Assembly: GCF_006782915.1 (NCBI RefSeq)
Contig: NZ_VCNP01000056.1
Coordinates: forward strand, 1,037,277-1,101,276
From: Streptomyces calvus
GTDB lineage: Bacteria > Actinomycetota > Actinomycetes > Streptomycetales > Streptomycetaceae
Reading direction: 5' to 3'
DNA length: 64,000 nt
Of the stretch, positions 1-8,196 are shown one piece after another. The notes below the pieces were generated by a model. The model was not told the DNA's origin. It searched no databases and worked only from the letters and a program-made list of their open reading frames with translations. The first letter of the stretch is position 1. Every line of letters starts with the position of its first letter. The translations under genes were made by a program, and so were the position numbers.

Positions 1-80
1 TGGTGGGCCGGCTGACCCTCCTGGGCAGCCGGCTCCGCCGGGGCGCGAACGGCACGGTCGGTATCCGCGTCACCCTCTGA
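1..80 (+). CDS. 3' end of an unidentified gene (partial at window edge)
   Basis: A reading frame open from the left edge (frame starting at base 3) ends at TGA 78-80. The visible 25 residues end in GTVGIRVTL. The piece is too short to assign a family. It is convergent with the next gene and only 30 bases separate the two stops. Confidence 0.5.
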   Translation, partial: VGRLTLLGSRLRRGANGTVGIRVTL

Positions 81-110
81 GACGCCGGACGCGCCGCGTC
101 CGGCGGTCCG

Positions 111-527
111 TCAGGTCCAGGCCCGGTACGGCTCGTCCAGGAGCTGGAAGACCGGCTCGCCCCGCACCGGGTCCTTCGCCGTGGACAGCCGCACCCGGTC
201 GCCGCTGTGGATGCCGATCGGCGGCCCCATCACCCGGCCGCGCACCACGAACCCCTCGGCCATCTCGATGAGGGAGACGTTGCGGGCCGCCGGGGTGTTG
301 CGGTGCAGCACCGTGGAGTGGCGCACCGTGCCGACGCCCTCGCTGCGCTCCGTGCGCAGGTCGCTGCCCTGGCAGACCGGGCACAGCAGCCGGTGGTACA
401 TGGCGGTGCCGCACCAGGTGCAGCGCTGGAAGACCATGGCCTCCGCGTGGTCCGCCGCCCGGGGCGCGAGGATGCCCGTCGCGGAGCCGGCTGCCTGCTG
501 AGCGACGCTTCCTGAGTGGTGGTACAC
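111..527 (-). CDS. Zn-ribbon/OB-fold (DUF35-type) protein
   Basis: A 138-aa protein with a rubredoxin-like zinc ribbon (Cys36, Cys39, Cys49, Cys52) followed by an OB-fold-like half (about residues 60-138). This is the layout of DUF35 proteins, which usually partner SCP2-type thiolases or acyl-CoA enzymes in lipid and polyketide metabolism. No thiolase is visible here. The GTG start at 527 is chosen for the GGGAG eight bases upstream; the open frame continues to 632 but has no ribosome-binding site there. The promoter region (528-691) holds a perfect 19-bp palindrome like those around the neighbouring tetR gene, so TetR control is likely (inference). Confidence 0.8.
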   Translation of the reverse strand: MYHHSGSVAQQAAGSATGILAPRAADHAEAMVFQRCTWCGTAMYHRLLCPVCQGSDLRTERSEGVGTVRHSTVLHRNTPAARNVSLIEMAEGFVVRGRVMGPPIGIHSGDRVRLSTAKDPVRGEPVFQLLDEPYRAWT

Positions 528-624
528 GCTGGTCAACTCCCTGCACTCGGCCGGAATCCGGCGTGCGCGGTCACCCCGGCACGCGTGTGCCCGGTGTCCC
601 GTGCCACCGTGCACGGCCCCAGAG

Positions 625-662
625 TATGGCACTCAGTGCCATAGGTAAAGGCACTCGGTACC
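625..662. promoter_or_regulatory. TetR-type operator pair upstream of the DUF35 gene
   Basis: TATGGCACTCAGTGCCATA at 625-643 is a perfect 19-bp palindrome. A second imperfect copy, GGCACTCGGTACC, is at 650-662. Related copies lie in front of tetR at 1446-1458 and 1469-1481. Sites lie between the tetR stop and the DUF35 start, where the DUF35 promoter should be. Confidence 0.65.
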
Positions 663-691
663 CTCGATTGCGGGGGAGTGGACGTAGCGGG

Positions 692-1414
692 TCAGTCGCG
701 CCCGAGCGCGGCCTCCAGCTCCTGCACCACCCGCCACAGCGGTGCCCCGCGCCGGGACACGACCACCACCACGTCCTCGGGGTCCTCGCCGGCCGGCGGC
801 ACCGGGACGTCCCCGAACGCGGCCTGCACATGCCCCAGCGCGTGGTCCACCGCGGCCTCCGCGTCACCCGTTGCGTCCGAACGCAGCCAGGAGCGCAGCG
901 CGTTGTTGTGCGCGGCGACCACGGCCGCGGCGACCACGTCGGCCCGCAGGGTGCTGTCGCGCAGACCGGCGAAGCGGGTCCGCAGGTACCCGGCGAGCGC
1001 CCGTTCGTAGCGCCACACCACCGACAGCTCGTACGCCCGCAGTCCCGGGACCTGCTTGGTGAGGCGGTAACGCTGCACGGAGAACGCCGGGTTCTCGGCG
1101 TACATCCGCACCACCAGCCGGGCCGCGTCGCAGACCGTGCGCACCGGGTCGTCGCCGTCGCCGCTCGCGGACAGGAAGTCCGTCATGTCGGCGAGGCACC
1201 GCTCGTGGTCGGGGAAGACCACGTCCTCCTTGGACGGGAAGTAGCGGAAGAACGAGCGCCGTCCGACACCGGCGAGCGCCACGATGTCGTCGACGGTGGT
1301 CTGTTCGTAGCCCCGTTCCAGGAACAGCCGGAACGCCGCCGCGACCAGGGCGTCCCGTATCGGCGGCTTCACGGCCCGGTCACCGCGGCCGTGCGCCGTA
1401 CTGCTGGAGCTCAT
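692..1414 (-). CDS. TetR family transcriptional regulator
   Basis: A 240-aa protein with an N-terminal TetR helix-turn-helix (about residues 20-65, ending in the typical FFRYFPSKEDVVF recognition-helix region) and an all-helical ligand-binding C-terminal half. The ATG at 1414 has only a weak upstream purine stretch. It is divergent from the ATP-grasp gene (128-bp gap) and lies upstream of the DUF35 gene on the same strand. Identical-type palindromes before the DUF35 gene and before tetR itself argue for autoregulation and control of the DUF35 gene, perhaps with an acyl-CoA ligand (inference from the partner gene only). Confidence 0.92.
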   Translation of the reverse strand: MSSSSTAHGRGDRAVKPPIRDALVAAAFRLFLERGYEQTTVDDIVALAGVGRRSFFRYFPSKEDVVFPDHERCLADMTDFLSASGDGDDPVRTVCDAARLVVRMYAENPAFSVQRYRLTKQVPGLRAYELSVVWRYERALAGYLRTRFAGLRDSTLRADVVAAAVVAAHNNALRSWLRSDATGDAEAAVDHALGHVQAAFGDVPVPPAGEDPEDVVVVVSRRGAPLWRVVQELEAALGRD

Positions 1415-1445
1415 GGACGGAACCTAACACCGGCAGCTTCCGGGT

Positions 1446-1481
1446 GGCACTGGGTGCACTCCCGGCGCGGCACTCAGTACC
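1446..1481. promoter_or_regulatory. TetR-type operator pair in the tetR / ATP-grasp divergent promoter
   Basis: GGCACTGGGTGCA (1446-1458) and GGCACTCAGTACC (1469-1481) are near-copies of the perfect palindrome at 625-643. They sit 32-67 bases upstream of tetR and 62-97 bases upstream of the ATP-grasp start, so one regulator could control both directions. Confidence 0.6.
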
Positions 1482-1542
1482 GCCGCTCGCGTTCGCGCAG
1501 GTCGTTCCTATGATCGAGCCACGATCGCCCCGAGGAGCCCGT

Positions 1543-2388
1543 ATGCCGCCCGCCCGTCCCCGTGTCCTGTACGTCACCGACCTGGCCTACCCCGCCCGCG
1601 GCCGCCGCTACGGCGACGAGGACGTCTTCCTGACCTCCCGGCTGCGCGAGCACGTCGACCTGGCCCTGTGCCACCCGCGGGACGCCGCCGCCCTGATGGA
1701 CGGCTTCGACGCCGTCGTGGTCCGCAACAGCGGCCCCGTACTGGCGTACCAGGACGCCCACGACGCCTTCCGTGAGCGCGCGGCGGCGGCCGGCACACCG
1801 GTCTACAACCCGCTCACCGGCCGCGGCGACATGGCGGGCAAGGGCTATCTGCTCGACCTGAGCGCCGCAGGCCGACCGGTGATCCCCACCGTCGACCGGC
1901 CGGAGGACCTGCACCGGCTGCCCCCAACGGAGCGGTACGTGGTCAAACCGCGGCTCGGCGCCGACTCGATCGGGCTGCGCGTCGTCCCCGCGGACGAGGT
2001 GCGCGCGCTCGTGGACGGCGACGTCCTGGTCCAGCCGTACATCGACTTCGCCTACGAGGTCTCCTTCTACTTCGTCGACCACGACTTCCAGTACGCCCTG
2101 TACGCCCCGCACCCGGACCGGCGCTGGCAGCTCGAGCCGTACGAACCCACCCGTGCCGACCTCGACTTCGCCCGGGGCTTCACCGGCTGGAACACCCTCG
2201 ACCACGGCATCCAGCGCGTCGACGCCTGCCGTGTGCCGGACGGCGAGCTGCTCCTGGTGGAGCTGGAGGACCTCAACCCGTACCTGTCCCTGGACGCCCT
2301 CGACGACACGGCCCGGGAGGCGTTCGTGTCCGCCATGGCCGCCTCCCTGCGCCGCTTCCTGCACGCCACCGGCGTGACCGGCGGCTGA
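1543..2388 (+). CDS. ATP-grasp domain protein
   Basis: A 281-aa protein resembling the glutathione-synthetase/RimK-like ATP-grasp fold. It has an N-terminal pre-ATP-grasp Rossmann-like part (VLYVTDLAYPARG), an ATP-binding Lys in YVVKPRLGADSIGLRV, and a metal-binding C-terminal motif ELEDLNP. The substrate is not identifiable. The ATG at 1543 has GAGGAG five bases upstream and is preferred over upstream starts. It shares a promoter region carrying TetR-type palindromes with the divergent tetR gene. No precursor peptide or ligase partner lies beside it. Confidence 0.7.
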   Translation: MPPARPRVLYVTDLAYPARGRRYGDEDVFLTSRLREHVDLALCHPRDAAALMDGFDAVVVRNSGPVLAYQDAHDAFRERAAAAGTPVYNPLTGRGDMAGKGYLLDLSAAGRPVIPTVDRPEDLHRLPPTERYVVKPRLGADSIGLRVVPADEVRALVDGDVLVQPYIDFAYEVSFYFVDHDFQYALYAPHPDRRWQLEPYEPTRADLDFARGFTGWNTLDHGIQRVDACRVPDGELLLVELEDLNPYLSLDALDDTAREAFVSAMAASLRRFLHATGVTGG

Positions 2389-2433
2389 ACCCGCCGGACC
2401 CGCGCCGGCCGAGGACGAACGCCGCGGCGCCCG

Positions 2434-4848
2434 CTACCGCGGTCGGGGCACGCGGATGTCGAGGACGCAGACGTCGTCGCGGCGCTCGCCCTCCAGCATC
2501 GCGTCGAGCAGTGTGCCGAGGGCACCCGGCTCGTCCTCCGGGTGGGCCGCCACGGCCGCGGCGAGACGGTCGAGGCCCACGTCGATGTTCTCCGGGGGCC
2601 GCTCCACCAGGCCGTCCGTGTACAGCAGCACCCGGTCGCCGGGTTCGAGCAGGCACTCGGCCTCCTCGAAGTGCGGCGTGGTGGTCGCGCCGAGCAGCAC
2701 ACCGCTGGGCCGGCGCAGATAGGTCACCTCACCGCCGCGCAGCAGCAGGGGCGGGGTGTGGCCCGCCTGCGCCCACAGCAGGCGCCGTTCGGCCGCCCGG
2801 TAGCGGGCCAGGACCATCGTGGCGGTGCCGTGGCTGTCCCGGGAGTGCAGCAGCAGGGTGTTGAGCCGTGCGAGCGCACCGGTCAGCGAGGACCCGGTGA
2901 TGACCATGCCCTTGGCGGTGAACCGCAGCTGGGCCATGGTCGCGACGGCGTCCACCCCGTGTCCGGCGACGTCGCCGACGACGAACAGGGCGTCGCCGTC
3001 GGGCAGTTCGATGGCGCTGAACCAGTCGCCGCCGACGTGGATGCCCGCCTGCGCGGGCAGGTAGGCGACCTCGACGCGCAGCCCGGCGAGGCTGACCTCC
3101 CGCTCGGGCAGCGGCAGCAGGGCGTTCTGCAGCCGGGCGACCAGGGTCCGCTCGGACTGGAGCACGTCGTGCTGGGTGAGGATCGCGCGCTCGCTCTCCA
3201 CCAGGGCCAGCTCGGCGCGCCGCCGCGCGGTCAGGTCCTGCACGAAGCCGTGCACCTCGACGGGTGTGCCGTGGCGGTCGGCCACCGGCTCGGCGACCAG
3301 ACGCAGGTGCCGCACCCCGCGGGTGTCACGGACGCGGAACGGGACGTCGAAGGAGCTGCCCGCCCGGACCAGGTCCGTGACGGCGCGCCGCAGCGCGGGC
3401 CGGTCGTCGGGGATCGCGAGCCGGGCGAGGGCGGAGAGCGGGACGGGCCCCCGCGCCGGGTCCCGGCCGAGGATCGTGAAGACCTGCGACGACCAGGACG
3501 CCTCGCGCGTGGCCAGGTTCCAGTTGGCCCAGCCCAGGTTCCCGAGCCGTTGCAGGTCGGCGAGCCGCTGCTCCTGCCGGTCGGAGGAGGCGTGCCGGAC
3601 CCAGGTGACGACCAGCGCGTCCGCGAGCGGGGTCACCCGCACGGAGTAGGTGGACAGCTCCGCGACACCGTCCACCACCTCCTGGTGGGCGAACGGCTCA
3701 CCCTCGTACGTCTCCCCGGTGGCCAGCGCGTCCAGGCAGCCCCGGCCCAGCGGAGCGTCCGCCAGGTCGGGCCAGAACTCCCGCAGCCGGCGCCCGGTGA
3801 GATCGTCCCCGGTGCCGACCAGGACGTCGCCGGCCTGCGCGGTGGCGGCGTCGATCCGGAAGTCCTCGCTCTCACCGGAGGGGCCGCGCACCGGGGTCAG
3901 CAGCATCGCCGCGACCGGCAGCGCCGCGAACAGGGCCCGTACCGCGTCCGGGAGCGCCTCGGCCGGCCGTTCCGGCGGGGTGGTGAACGTGCGCAGCCGG
4001 CCGGCGCACAGCCGTATCACCCCGTGCAGATGGACACGGTCGCGCGGGGTGAACGGGCCGGGACGCCCGCGCAGCACACCGACGCAGACCTCGGGCCCGT
4101 CGCCGGTGGGCAGCGGCAGCCAGGCGCGGGAGCGCCACCGGTCGGGCGGGTCGCCGATCAGCTCGTACCGTGCGCTGTCCCGGGCGAAGTCCTCCAGCCA
4201 GCGTGGTTCGCCGGCCGCCAGGGCGTCCACCACGGCGACACGGCTGACGGGTGGGATCTGCCGCCACTGGGTGGCCACGCGTTCGTCGACGCCGGCGTGC
4301 CCGATCAGTTCCAGGCCGCCGCTGGGCCGGCGGACGTAGATCATGACCGAGTCCGCGCCGAGGTCCTGCCCGAGGTGGTCCAGCAGGCACCGGGCGAGTG
4401 CCTGGGAGGTGTCGGCGTGCACGAGGGCCCGGCCCAGGCGGGCCAGGGCGTCGGCGACGTCGTCGGGGGCGTCGCCGGTGTCGGAGGGCGTCCGAGCGGT
4501 GTCGGACCCGGCGAGCACGGTGGTGGCGTCCGCGGAGTCCCGGTCGGGGTGCGCCGGGGGCCGGCCGGTGCCGGAGCGGGCGGGCGCCGCCTCGCCCAGG
4601 GTGATCCAGCACTCCTCCATCAGGGTGCGGCGGGCCGCCTTGGCCCGCTGGAGCAGCGTCTCGCCCGCGGCGTCCGCGGAGCAGCCGGTCAGTGCCATCA
4701 CGACGCCCTTGGCGCGCTCCACGACGGCCGAGGTCGCGGCCTGCTCACGCAGCCGGTCCATCTCGGCGCGCTGCTGGGCGACGACCCTGGCCAGTTCCAC
4801 CAGGTCGGGCGTGGTGCCGGACTCCACCGGGACGACGGGCTCGCTCAT
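2434..4848 (-). CDS. ANTAR-GAF-PAS-SpoIIE (PP2C) sensor phosphatase
   Basis: An 804-aa cytoplasmic multidomain protein. An N-terminal ANTAR-like helical segment (about residues 20-75, VVERAKGVVMALTGCSADAA) is followed by a GAF domain (about 110-250), two PAS domains (about 275-490) and a SpoIIE-type Ser/Thr phosphatase (about 540-800). The phosphatase has its metal-binding aspartates in GGDWF, GDVAGHG and RRDDVCVLDIR. Such proteins dephosphorylate anti-sigma-factor antagonists in response to a small-molecule or redox cue. ANTAR domains normally bind RNA, so the fusion to a phosphatase is notable. The start is uncertain: ATG 4848 is adopted, with a GTG directly before it and no strong ribosome-binding site. 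Confidence 0.88.
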   Translation of the reverse strand: MSEPVVPVESGTTPDLVELARVVAQQRAEMDRLREQAATSAVVERAKGVVMALTGCSADAAGETLLQRAKAARRTLMEECWITLGEAAPARSGTGRPPAHPDRDSADATTVLAGSDTARTPSDTGDAPDDVADALARLGRALVHADTSQALARCLLDHLGQDLGADSVMIYVRRPSGGLELIGHAGVDERVATQWRQIPPVSRVAVVDALAAGEPRWLEDFARDSARYELIGDPPDRWRSRAWLPLPTGDGPEVCVGVLRGRPGPFTPRDRVHLHGVIRLCAGRLRTFTTPPERPAEALPDAVRALFAALPVAAMLLTPVRGPSGESEDFRIDAATAQAGDVLVGTGDDLTGRRLREFWPDLADAPLGRGCLDALATGETYEGEPFAHQEVVDGVAELSTYSVRVTPLADALVVTWVRHASSDRQEQRLADLQRLGNLGWANWNLATREASWSSQVFTILGRDPARGPVPLSALARLAIPDDRPALRRAVTDLVRAGSSFDVPFRVRDTRGVRHLRLVAEPVADRHGTPVEVHGFVQDLTARRRAELALVESERAILTQHDVLQSERTLVARLQNALLPLPEREVSLAGLRVEVAYLPAQAGIHVGGDWFSAIELPDGDALFVVGDVAGHGVDAVATMAQLRFTAKGMVITGSSLTGALARLNTLLLHSRDSHGTATMVLARYRAAERRLLWAQAGHTPPLLLRGGEVTYLRRPSGVLLGATTTPHFEEAECLLEPGDRVLLYTDGLVERPPENIDVGLDRLAAAVAAHPEDEPGALGTLLDAMLEGERRDDVCVLDIRVPRPR

Positions 4849-4933
4849 CACGCGTTGAGCATCGCACACGAGTCCCGGTTCGTTGACCGGCTCGTTCCCG
4901 CGCAGTGCGCCCGACACCGCGCGGCGGCGGGCC

Positions 4934-4969
4934 GCTCCCGGACCGCACGGCCCCCGCACGGCCCCCGCG
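4934..4969. repeat. 12-nt tandem repeat, about 3 copies
   Basis: The unit CGCACGGCCCCC occurs at 4934 and 4946, with a degenerate third copy at 4958. It lies between two minus-strand genes, downstream of the stop at 4989. CCGGACCGCACG just before it and CGTGCGGTCCGG overlapping the 3' end of the 4989 gene could close a hairpin around it. Confidence 0.5.
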
Positions 4970-4988
4970 CGGCCCCGCGACGGTGCGG

Positions 4989-5357
4989 TCAGCGTGCGGT
5001 CCGGGCCAGGGCCTGGGTGACCGCGCGCACGCTGCGGGCGATGTGCTGGAGCTGTGTGACCTCGGCCGCGTAGAGCTTGATGGTGTGCTCGATGACACCT
5101 TCGTGGAGTCCCAGCCGGGGCAGATCGGCACGGGCGGTCTGCAGGGCGGTCCTGGCCACCCGGATCTCGTGCTCGACCTGGATCTGCGCGTGCCGGGCCA
5201 GCAGGACGGGGTGCCGCATCAGCGCGGGGTAGCTCGCGTAGCGCGCGGGCACCAGCTCGCGCAGCCACTTGGCCGCCGAGCGCTCCCAGTCGTAGCTGCC
5301 GGGGGTCTTGACCTGGCGGGGCCAGTCGGGACCGAGCCACGTGGACGTCAGGGACAT
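4989..5357 (-). CDS. Conserved actinobacterial hypothetical protein
   Basis: A 122-aa, helix-rich soluble protein with no recognised catalytic motif and no membrane segment. Its sequence (tryptophans near the N-terminus, then long amphipathic helices) resembles small Streptomyces hypothetical proteins. Of two ATGs, the one at 5357 is chosen because GGAAG lies eight bases upstream; the ATG at 5363 would leave only two. It is preceded by a roughly 300-nt leader carrying a strong hairpin (5407-5440) if the promoter at 5664-5692 is correct. Function unknown. Confidence 0.7.
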   Translation of the reverse strand: MSLTSTWLGPDWPRQVKTPGSYDWERSAAKWLRELVPARYASYPALMRHPVLLARHAQIQVEHEIRVARTALQTARADLPRLGLHEGVIEHTIKLYAAEVTQLQHIARSVRAVTQALARTAR

Positions 5358-5406
5358 GATCATCGCTTCCGGGTGTACGGCGTCGCTGGGGTGGTCGACG
5401 CGGTGG

Positions 5407-5440
5407 GGCGGCCCCGGCCCAGGGGCCGACCGGGGCCGCC
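5407..5440 (-). terminator. Strong hairpin in the leader of the 5357 gene (terminator or attenuator)
   Basis: GGCGGCCCCGG (5407-5417) pairs perfectly with CCGGGGCCGCC (5430-5440), with a 12-nt loop. It lies about 50 bases upstream of the start at 5357. It could end transcripts from rpiR or attenuate the downstream gene. No T-run follows. Confidence 0.45.
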
Positions 5441-5663
5441 ACGGGCGGCCGGGCAGGGGAAGCCCGGCCCAACACCCTGACCGCAGGAGCGGGTAGGAGC
5501 CGGCGGCTCAGAGTGTTCGCGAGGCCGCCCGGTGGGGACACGTGTCATCCGCGGCGAGAGGTGCTGGCTGCGCATGACGGACCGTCGGCCTTCCGGGCGG
5601 AGCGGGTGACGTGTGAGGGGTGGTGGAGCGCGGTCCGGAGCGGCCGGGTCGCGATCCGTGTGC

Positions 5664-5711
5664 AGTATTTATATATGCCGTCTGGTTTTCAAGACGTATG
5701 AAAACATTCAT
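5664..5711 (-). promoter_or_regulatory. AT-rich promoter with dyad operator
   Basis: This is an AT-rich island in otherwise very GC-rich DNA. On the minus strand, TTGAAA (5692-5687) and AATACT (5669-5664) are spaced by 17 bases, a good vegetative-type promoter. Immediately upstream, ATGAAAACATTCAT (5698-5711) has ATGAA/TTCAT arms around four bases. Its position beside rpiR makes it a candidate RpiR site (inference). The rest of the 5358-5770 gap has no gene I can support. Confidence 0.45.
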
Positions 5712-5770
5712 GCGTGCTTCGGACGGGCCTGCCCTCCGGTCCGCGGCGATCGCGCCGGCCTCGCCGGGAT

Positions 5771-6688
5771 TCAGTCCCGGAGGAAGAAGTGGTGCTCGTC
5801 CGCGACGTGCTCGTACTCGTCGAGCCGGGCCTGCGTCCGCTCCGGATCCGCGTCCGTCATCGCCTGGAGCAGTGCCGCGCACATCACGCCCGGGGCGGCG
5901 TAGGAGTCGAACACCAGCCGCGACCCGGTGCCGGTGGCGAAGGTGACGTCGGCCTCGTCCACGATCGGGCCCAGCGCCAGGTCCGTGACCAGCGCGACCT
6001 TCAGCCCGGCGCTGCGGGCGACCCGTACGGCCGTGAGGGTCTCCTGTGCGTGCCGCGGCATGGAGAACGCCAGCACCCAGGTGCCGCCCGCCTCCCGGGA
6101 CTGCAGCAGCGCGTCGTAGGCCACGCTGCCGCCCCGCGTCACCAGCCGTACGTCCGGGTGGATGCGCCGGGCGGCGTAGGCGAAGTACTCGGCCAGGGAG
6201 ACGGAGATGCGCAGACCGAGCACGGTGAGCGGCGTGGACGCGGACAGCCGGCGGCCCGTCTCGATGACCCGGTCGGTGTCGGCGAAGTCCCGCCGCAGAT
6301 TTTCCAGGTTCTCGATCTCGGCGTCGACGGCGGCCTGGAGCTCGTTGCCCCGGATCTCCTCGGCGGCACCGCCGGCACGGGTGCCGAGGGTGATCGACTG
6401 GAGCTTCTCGCGCAGCGCGGGGTAGCCGCTGAAGCCGACCGCCGAGGCGAACCGGGTCACCGAGGGCTGGCTGACCCCGACCCGGTCCGCGAGGTCCGTG
6501 ATCGACAGGAACGCTGCCTCGGCGATGTGCTCGATCAGGTACTGGGCGATGCGCCGCTGCCCGGGGGAGAGCCGGGGACGGTCGAACAGCTTGCGGAGCT
6601 GGGCCGTCGGGGACACCTCCGTGTCCTGGACCGCCTTCCCCGAGGTGATCGCGGATGCCTGTGCGCGTGCCTGCTGCGGCGATGGCAC
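5771..6688 (-). CDS. MurR/RpiR family transcriptional regulator
   Basis: A 305-aa protein with an N-terminal HTH_6 domain (about residues 15-95, including LADRVGVSQPSVTRFASAVG) and a C-terminal SIS sugar-phosphate-binding domain (about 125-260). The family senses phosphosugars and controls sugar, amino-sugar or central carbon genes. The GTG at 6688 is chosen because GGAGG lies about six bases upstream; the frame extends to 6733 without a ribosome-binding site. Neighbours do not reveal the regulon, although a P-loop kinase and a phosphoglucomutase-like HAD lie a few genes away. Confidence 0.9.
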   Translation of the reverse strand: MPSPQQARAQASAITSGKAVQDTEVSPTAQLRKLFDRPRLSPGQRRIAQYLIEHIAEAAFLSITDLADRVGVSQPSVTRFASAVGFSGYPALREKLQSITLGTRAGGAAEEIRGNELQAAVDAEIENLENLRRDFADTDRVIETGRRLSASTPLTVLGLRISVSLAEYFAYAARRIHPDVRLVTRGGSVAYDALLQSREAGGTWVLAFSMPRHAQETLTAVRVARSAGLKVALVTDLALGPIVDEADVTFATGTGSRLVFDSYAAPGVMCAALLQAMTDADPERTQARLDEYEHVADEHHFFLRD

Positions 6689-6741
6689 CGGGGCGCCTCC
6701 TTCGTCTCCCACGAAGGTTTCAACATAGCCCACGCACCGCG

Positions 6742-6758
6742 GTGACCAGGCTTGTCAC
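6742..6758. promoter_or_regulatory. Inverted repeat upstream of rpiR
   Basis: GTGAC (6742-6746) and GTCAC (6754-6758) form a perfect dyad with a seven-base centre, 54-70 bases upstream of the rpiR start. It is a possible operator. A short GGAACC tandem repeat (three copies plus GGAGCC) follows at 6787-6810. Nothing else was seen in 6759-6894. Confidence 0.3.
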
Positions 6759-6894
6759 GAAAGCCCTCGAGGGAGCACGAACGGGCGGAACCGGAACCGG
6801 AACCGGAGCCGGTCGGGCGTCCGGCCGACCGTGCCCGGCCGGTCCCGCTCCCACGGCACCGCGCCCGAAGCGGTACTCGATGCCCGGCCGGCCG

Positions 6895-7398
6895 TCAGTC
6901 CGGTCGGCCCGCCACGGCCGGTGCCCGCGCCGCCAGTTCACTGAGCGGGGCACCGGTCAGCCGGCACACCGTCCACTCCTTCAGCGGCTCCGCACCGAGC
7001 GCCTCGTAGAAGGCGATCGCCGGCTCGTTCCAGTCCAGCACCATCCACTCGAAGCGCTCGAAACCGCTGTCCCGGCAGATCGCCGCCAGGGCCGCCAGCA
7101 GTGCCCGGCCGTGTCCGGCGCCCCGGGCGTGCGGGCGCACGTACAGGTCCTCCAGGTGCATGCCGCGCGTACCGGTCCAGGTCGAGAAGCGCCGGAACCA
7201 CAGCGCGAACCCCGCGACCTCACCGGTGCCGTCGTCCTCGGCGATCAGGACGGACGCCGCGGGATGCTCCCCGAACAGGGCCGCGCGGAGCTGCTCCTCC
7301 GTGGCACGGGCCTGCTCGGCGGCCCGCTCGTAGGCGGCGAGTTCGCGGATCATGGCGCGGATCTCGGGGACGTCGGTCACCGTGGCTTCTCTGATCAT
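6895..7398 (-). CDS. GNAT family N-acetyltransferase
   Basis: A 167-aa single-domain GNAT. The acetyl-CoA pyrophosphate-binding motif ARGAGHGRALL is at about residues 95-105, preceded by the beta-4 strand HLEDLYVRPH and followed by the C-terminal WNEPAIAFYEALG motif. The overall pattern is closest to SSAT-like diamine/polyamine acetyltransferases, but the substrate cannot be fixed. The ATG at 7398 follows the kinase stop by 16 bases, so the two genes are probably cotranscribed. Confidence 0.88.
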   Translation of the reverse strand: MIREATVTDVPEIRAMIRELAAYERAAEQARATEEQLRAALFGEHPAASVLIAEDDGTGEVAGFALWFRRFSTWTGTRGMHLEDLYVRPHARGAGHGRALLAALAAICRDSGFERFEWMVLDWNEPAIAFYEALGAEPLKEWTVCRLTGAPLSELAARAPAVAGRPD

Positions 7399-7414
7399 GG
7401 AACGAGAGCCTGCG

Positions 7415-8104
7415 TCAGCGGACCGCGTCCCGTCCAGCCGGTTCCACCGGCCGGGACGCCCCGGGCAGCGCCGACTCCGGCACGACCAGGTCGGCCCGCT
7501 CCCGGGTCGGCGCGATCAGTTCGGCGTTGCGCCGGTCGCTGCGCTCCACCCACGCCACCGCCTCCTCGTGGCTCTTGCCGAACTCCTCGTGCCGGGCGAT
7601 CAGCCGGCGCAGCCGCTCCTCCTCGTCCAGCGCGCAGAACCACACCTCGTCGAGCTGCGGCCGCACCCGCGCCCAGGCACCGGTGTCCAGCAGCAGGTAG
7701 TTGCCCTCCGTCACCACCAGCCGGGCGCTCGGCGGGACCGGGACGGCGCCCGCGAGCGGCTGCTCCAGCACCCGTTCGAAGCCGGGCGCGTACACGACGT
7801 CGTCGTACGGCTCCTCGCGCAGCCGGCGCAGCAGCGCCGCGTATCCGGCGGCGTCGAACGTGTCCGGGGCGCCCTTGCGGTCGCGGCGGCCCAGCCGGTC
7901 GAGTTCGGCGTCGGCGAGGTGGAAGCCGTCCATGGGAACGTGCGCGACCCATGGCCGGCCGGTGCCGTTCAGCTCCCGCACCAGGTGTCCGGCGAGCGTG
8001 GACTTGCCCGCGCCGGGGCTGCCGGCGATGCCGAGGATCGCGCGCCGACCGTCCTTCGGCAGGGAACGGGCGCGGGTGATGAGGTCGTCGAAGGTCAGTG
8101 CCAC
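7415..8104 (-). CDS. Uridine-kinase/phosphoribulokinase-like P-loop kinase
   Basis: A 229-aa cytoplasmic kinase of the uridine kinase/PanK/phosphoribulokinase P-loop group. The Walker A motif GIAGSPGAGKST is at residues 25-36. MDGFHL follows the kinase core, and an R-rich lid (EERLRRLIARH) lies near residue 150. Proteins of this type phosphorylate nucleosides, pantothenate or fructose; this sequence does not decide which. The GTG at 8104 is the most compact start but its ribosome-binding site is weak; an ATG at 8146 is possible. It heads a two-gene unit with the GNAT gene. Confidence 0.82.
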   Translation of the reverse strand: MALTFDDLITRARSLPKDGRRAILGIAGSPGAGKSTLAGHLVRELNGTGRPWVAHVPMDGFHLADAELDRLGRRDRKGAPDTFDAAGYAALLRRLREEPYDDVVYAPGFERVLEQPLAGAVPVPPSARLVVTEGNYLLLDTGAWARVRPQLDEVWFCALDEEERLRRLIARHEEFGKSHEEAVAWVERSDRRNAELIAPTRERADLVVPESALPGASRPVEPAGRDAVR

Positions 8105-8196
8105 ACAGGGAGTGTGCCACCGGGGAGGGCGGCGTCCTGCGGCCATGTGGCCCGCGCCACTCACTGTGCGGCGCCGCACGGGGAACCGTGTCTCGT

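Noticed and set aside
2542..5073. Long open frame opposite the ANTAR-SpoIIE phosphatase gene
   Set aside because: It is the mirror of a real gene; the composition is Arg/Gly/Val-rich low complexity, no domain is visible and there is no ribosome-binding site.
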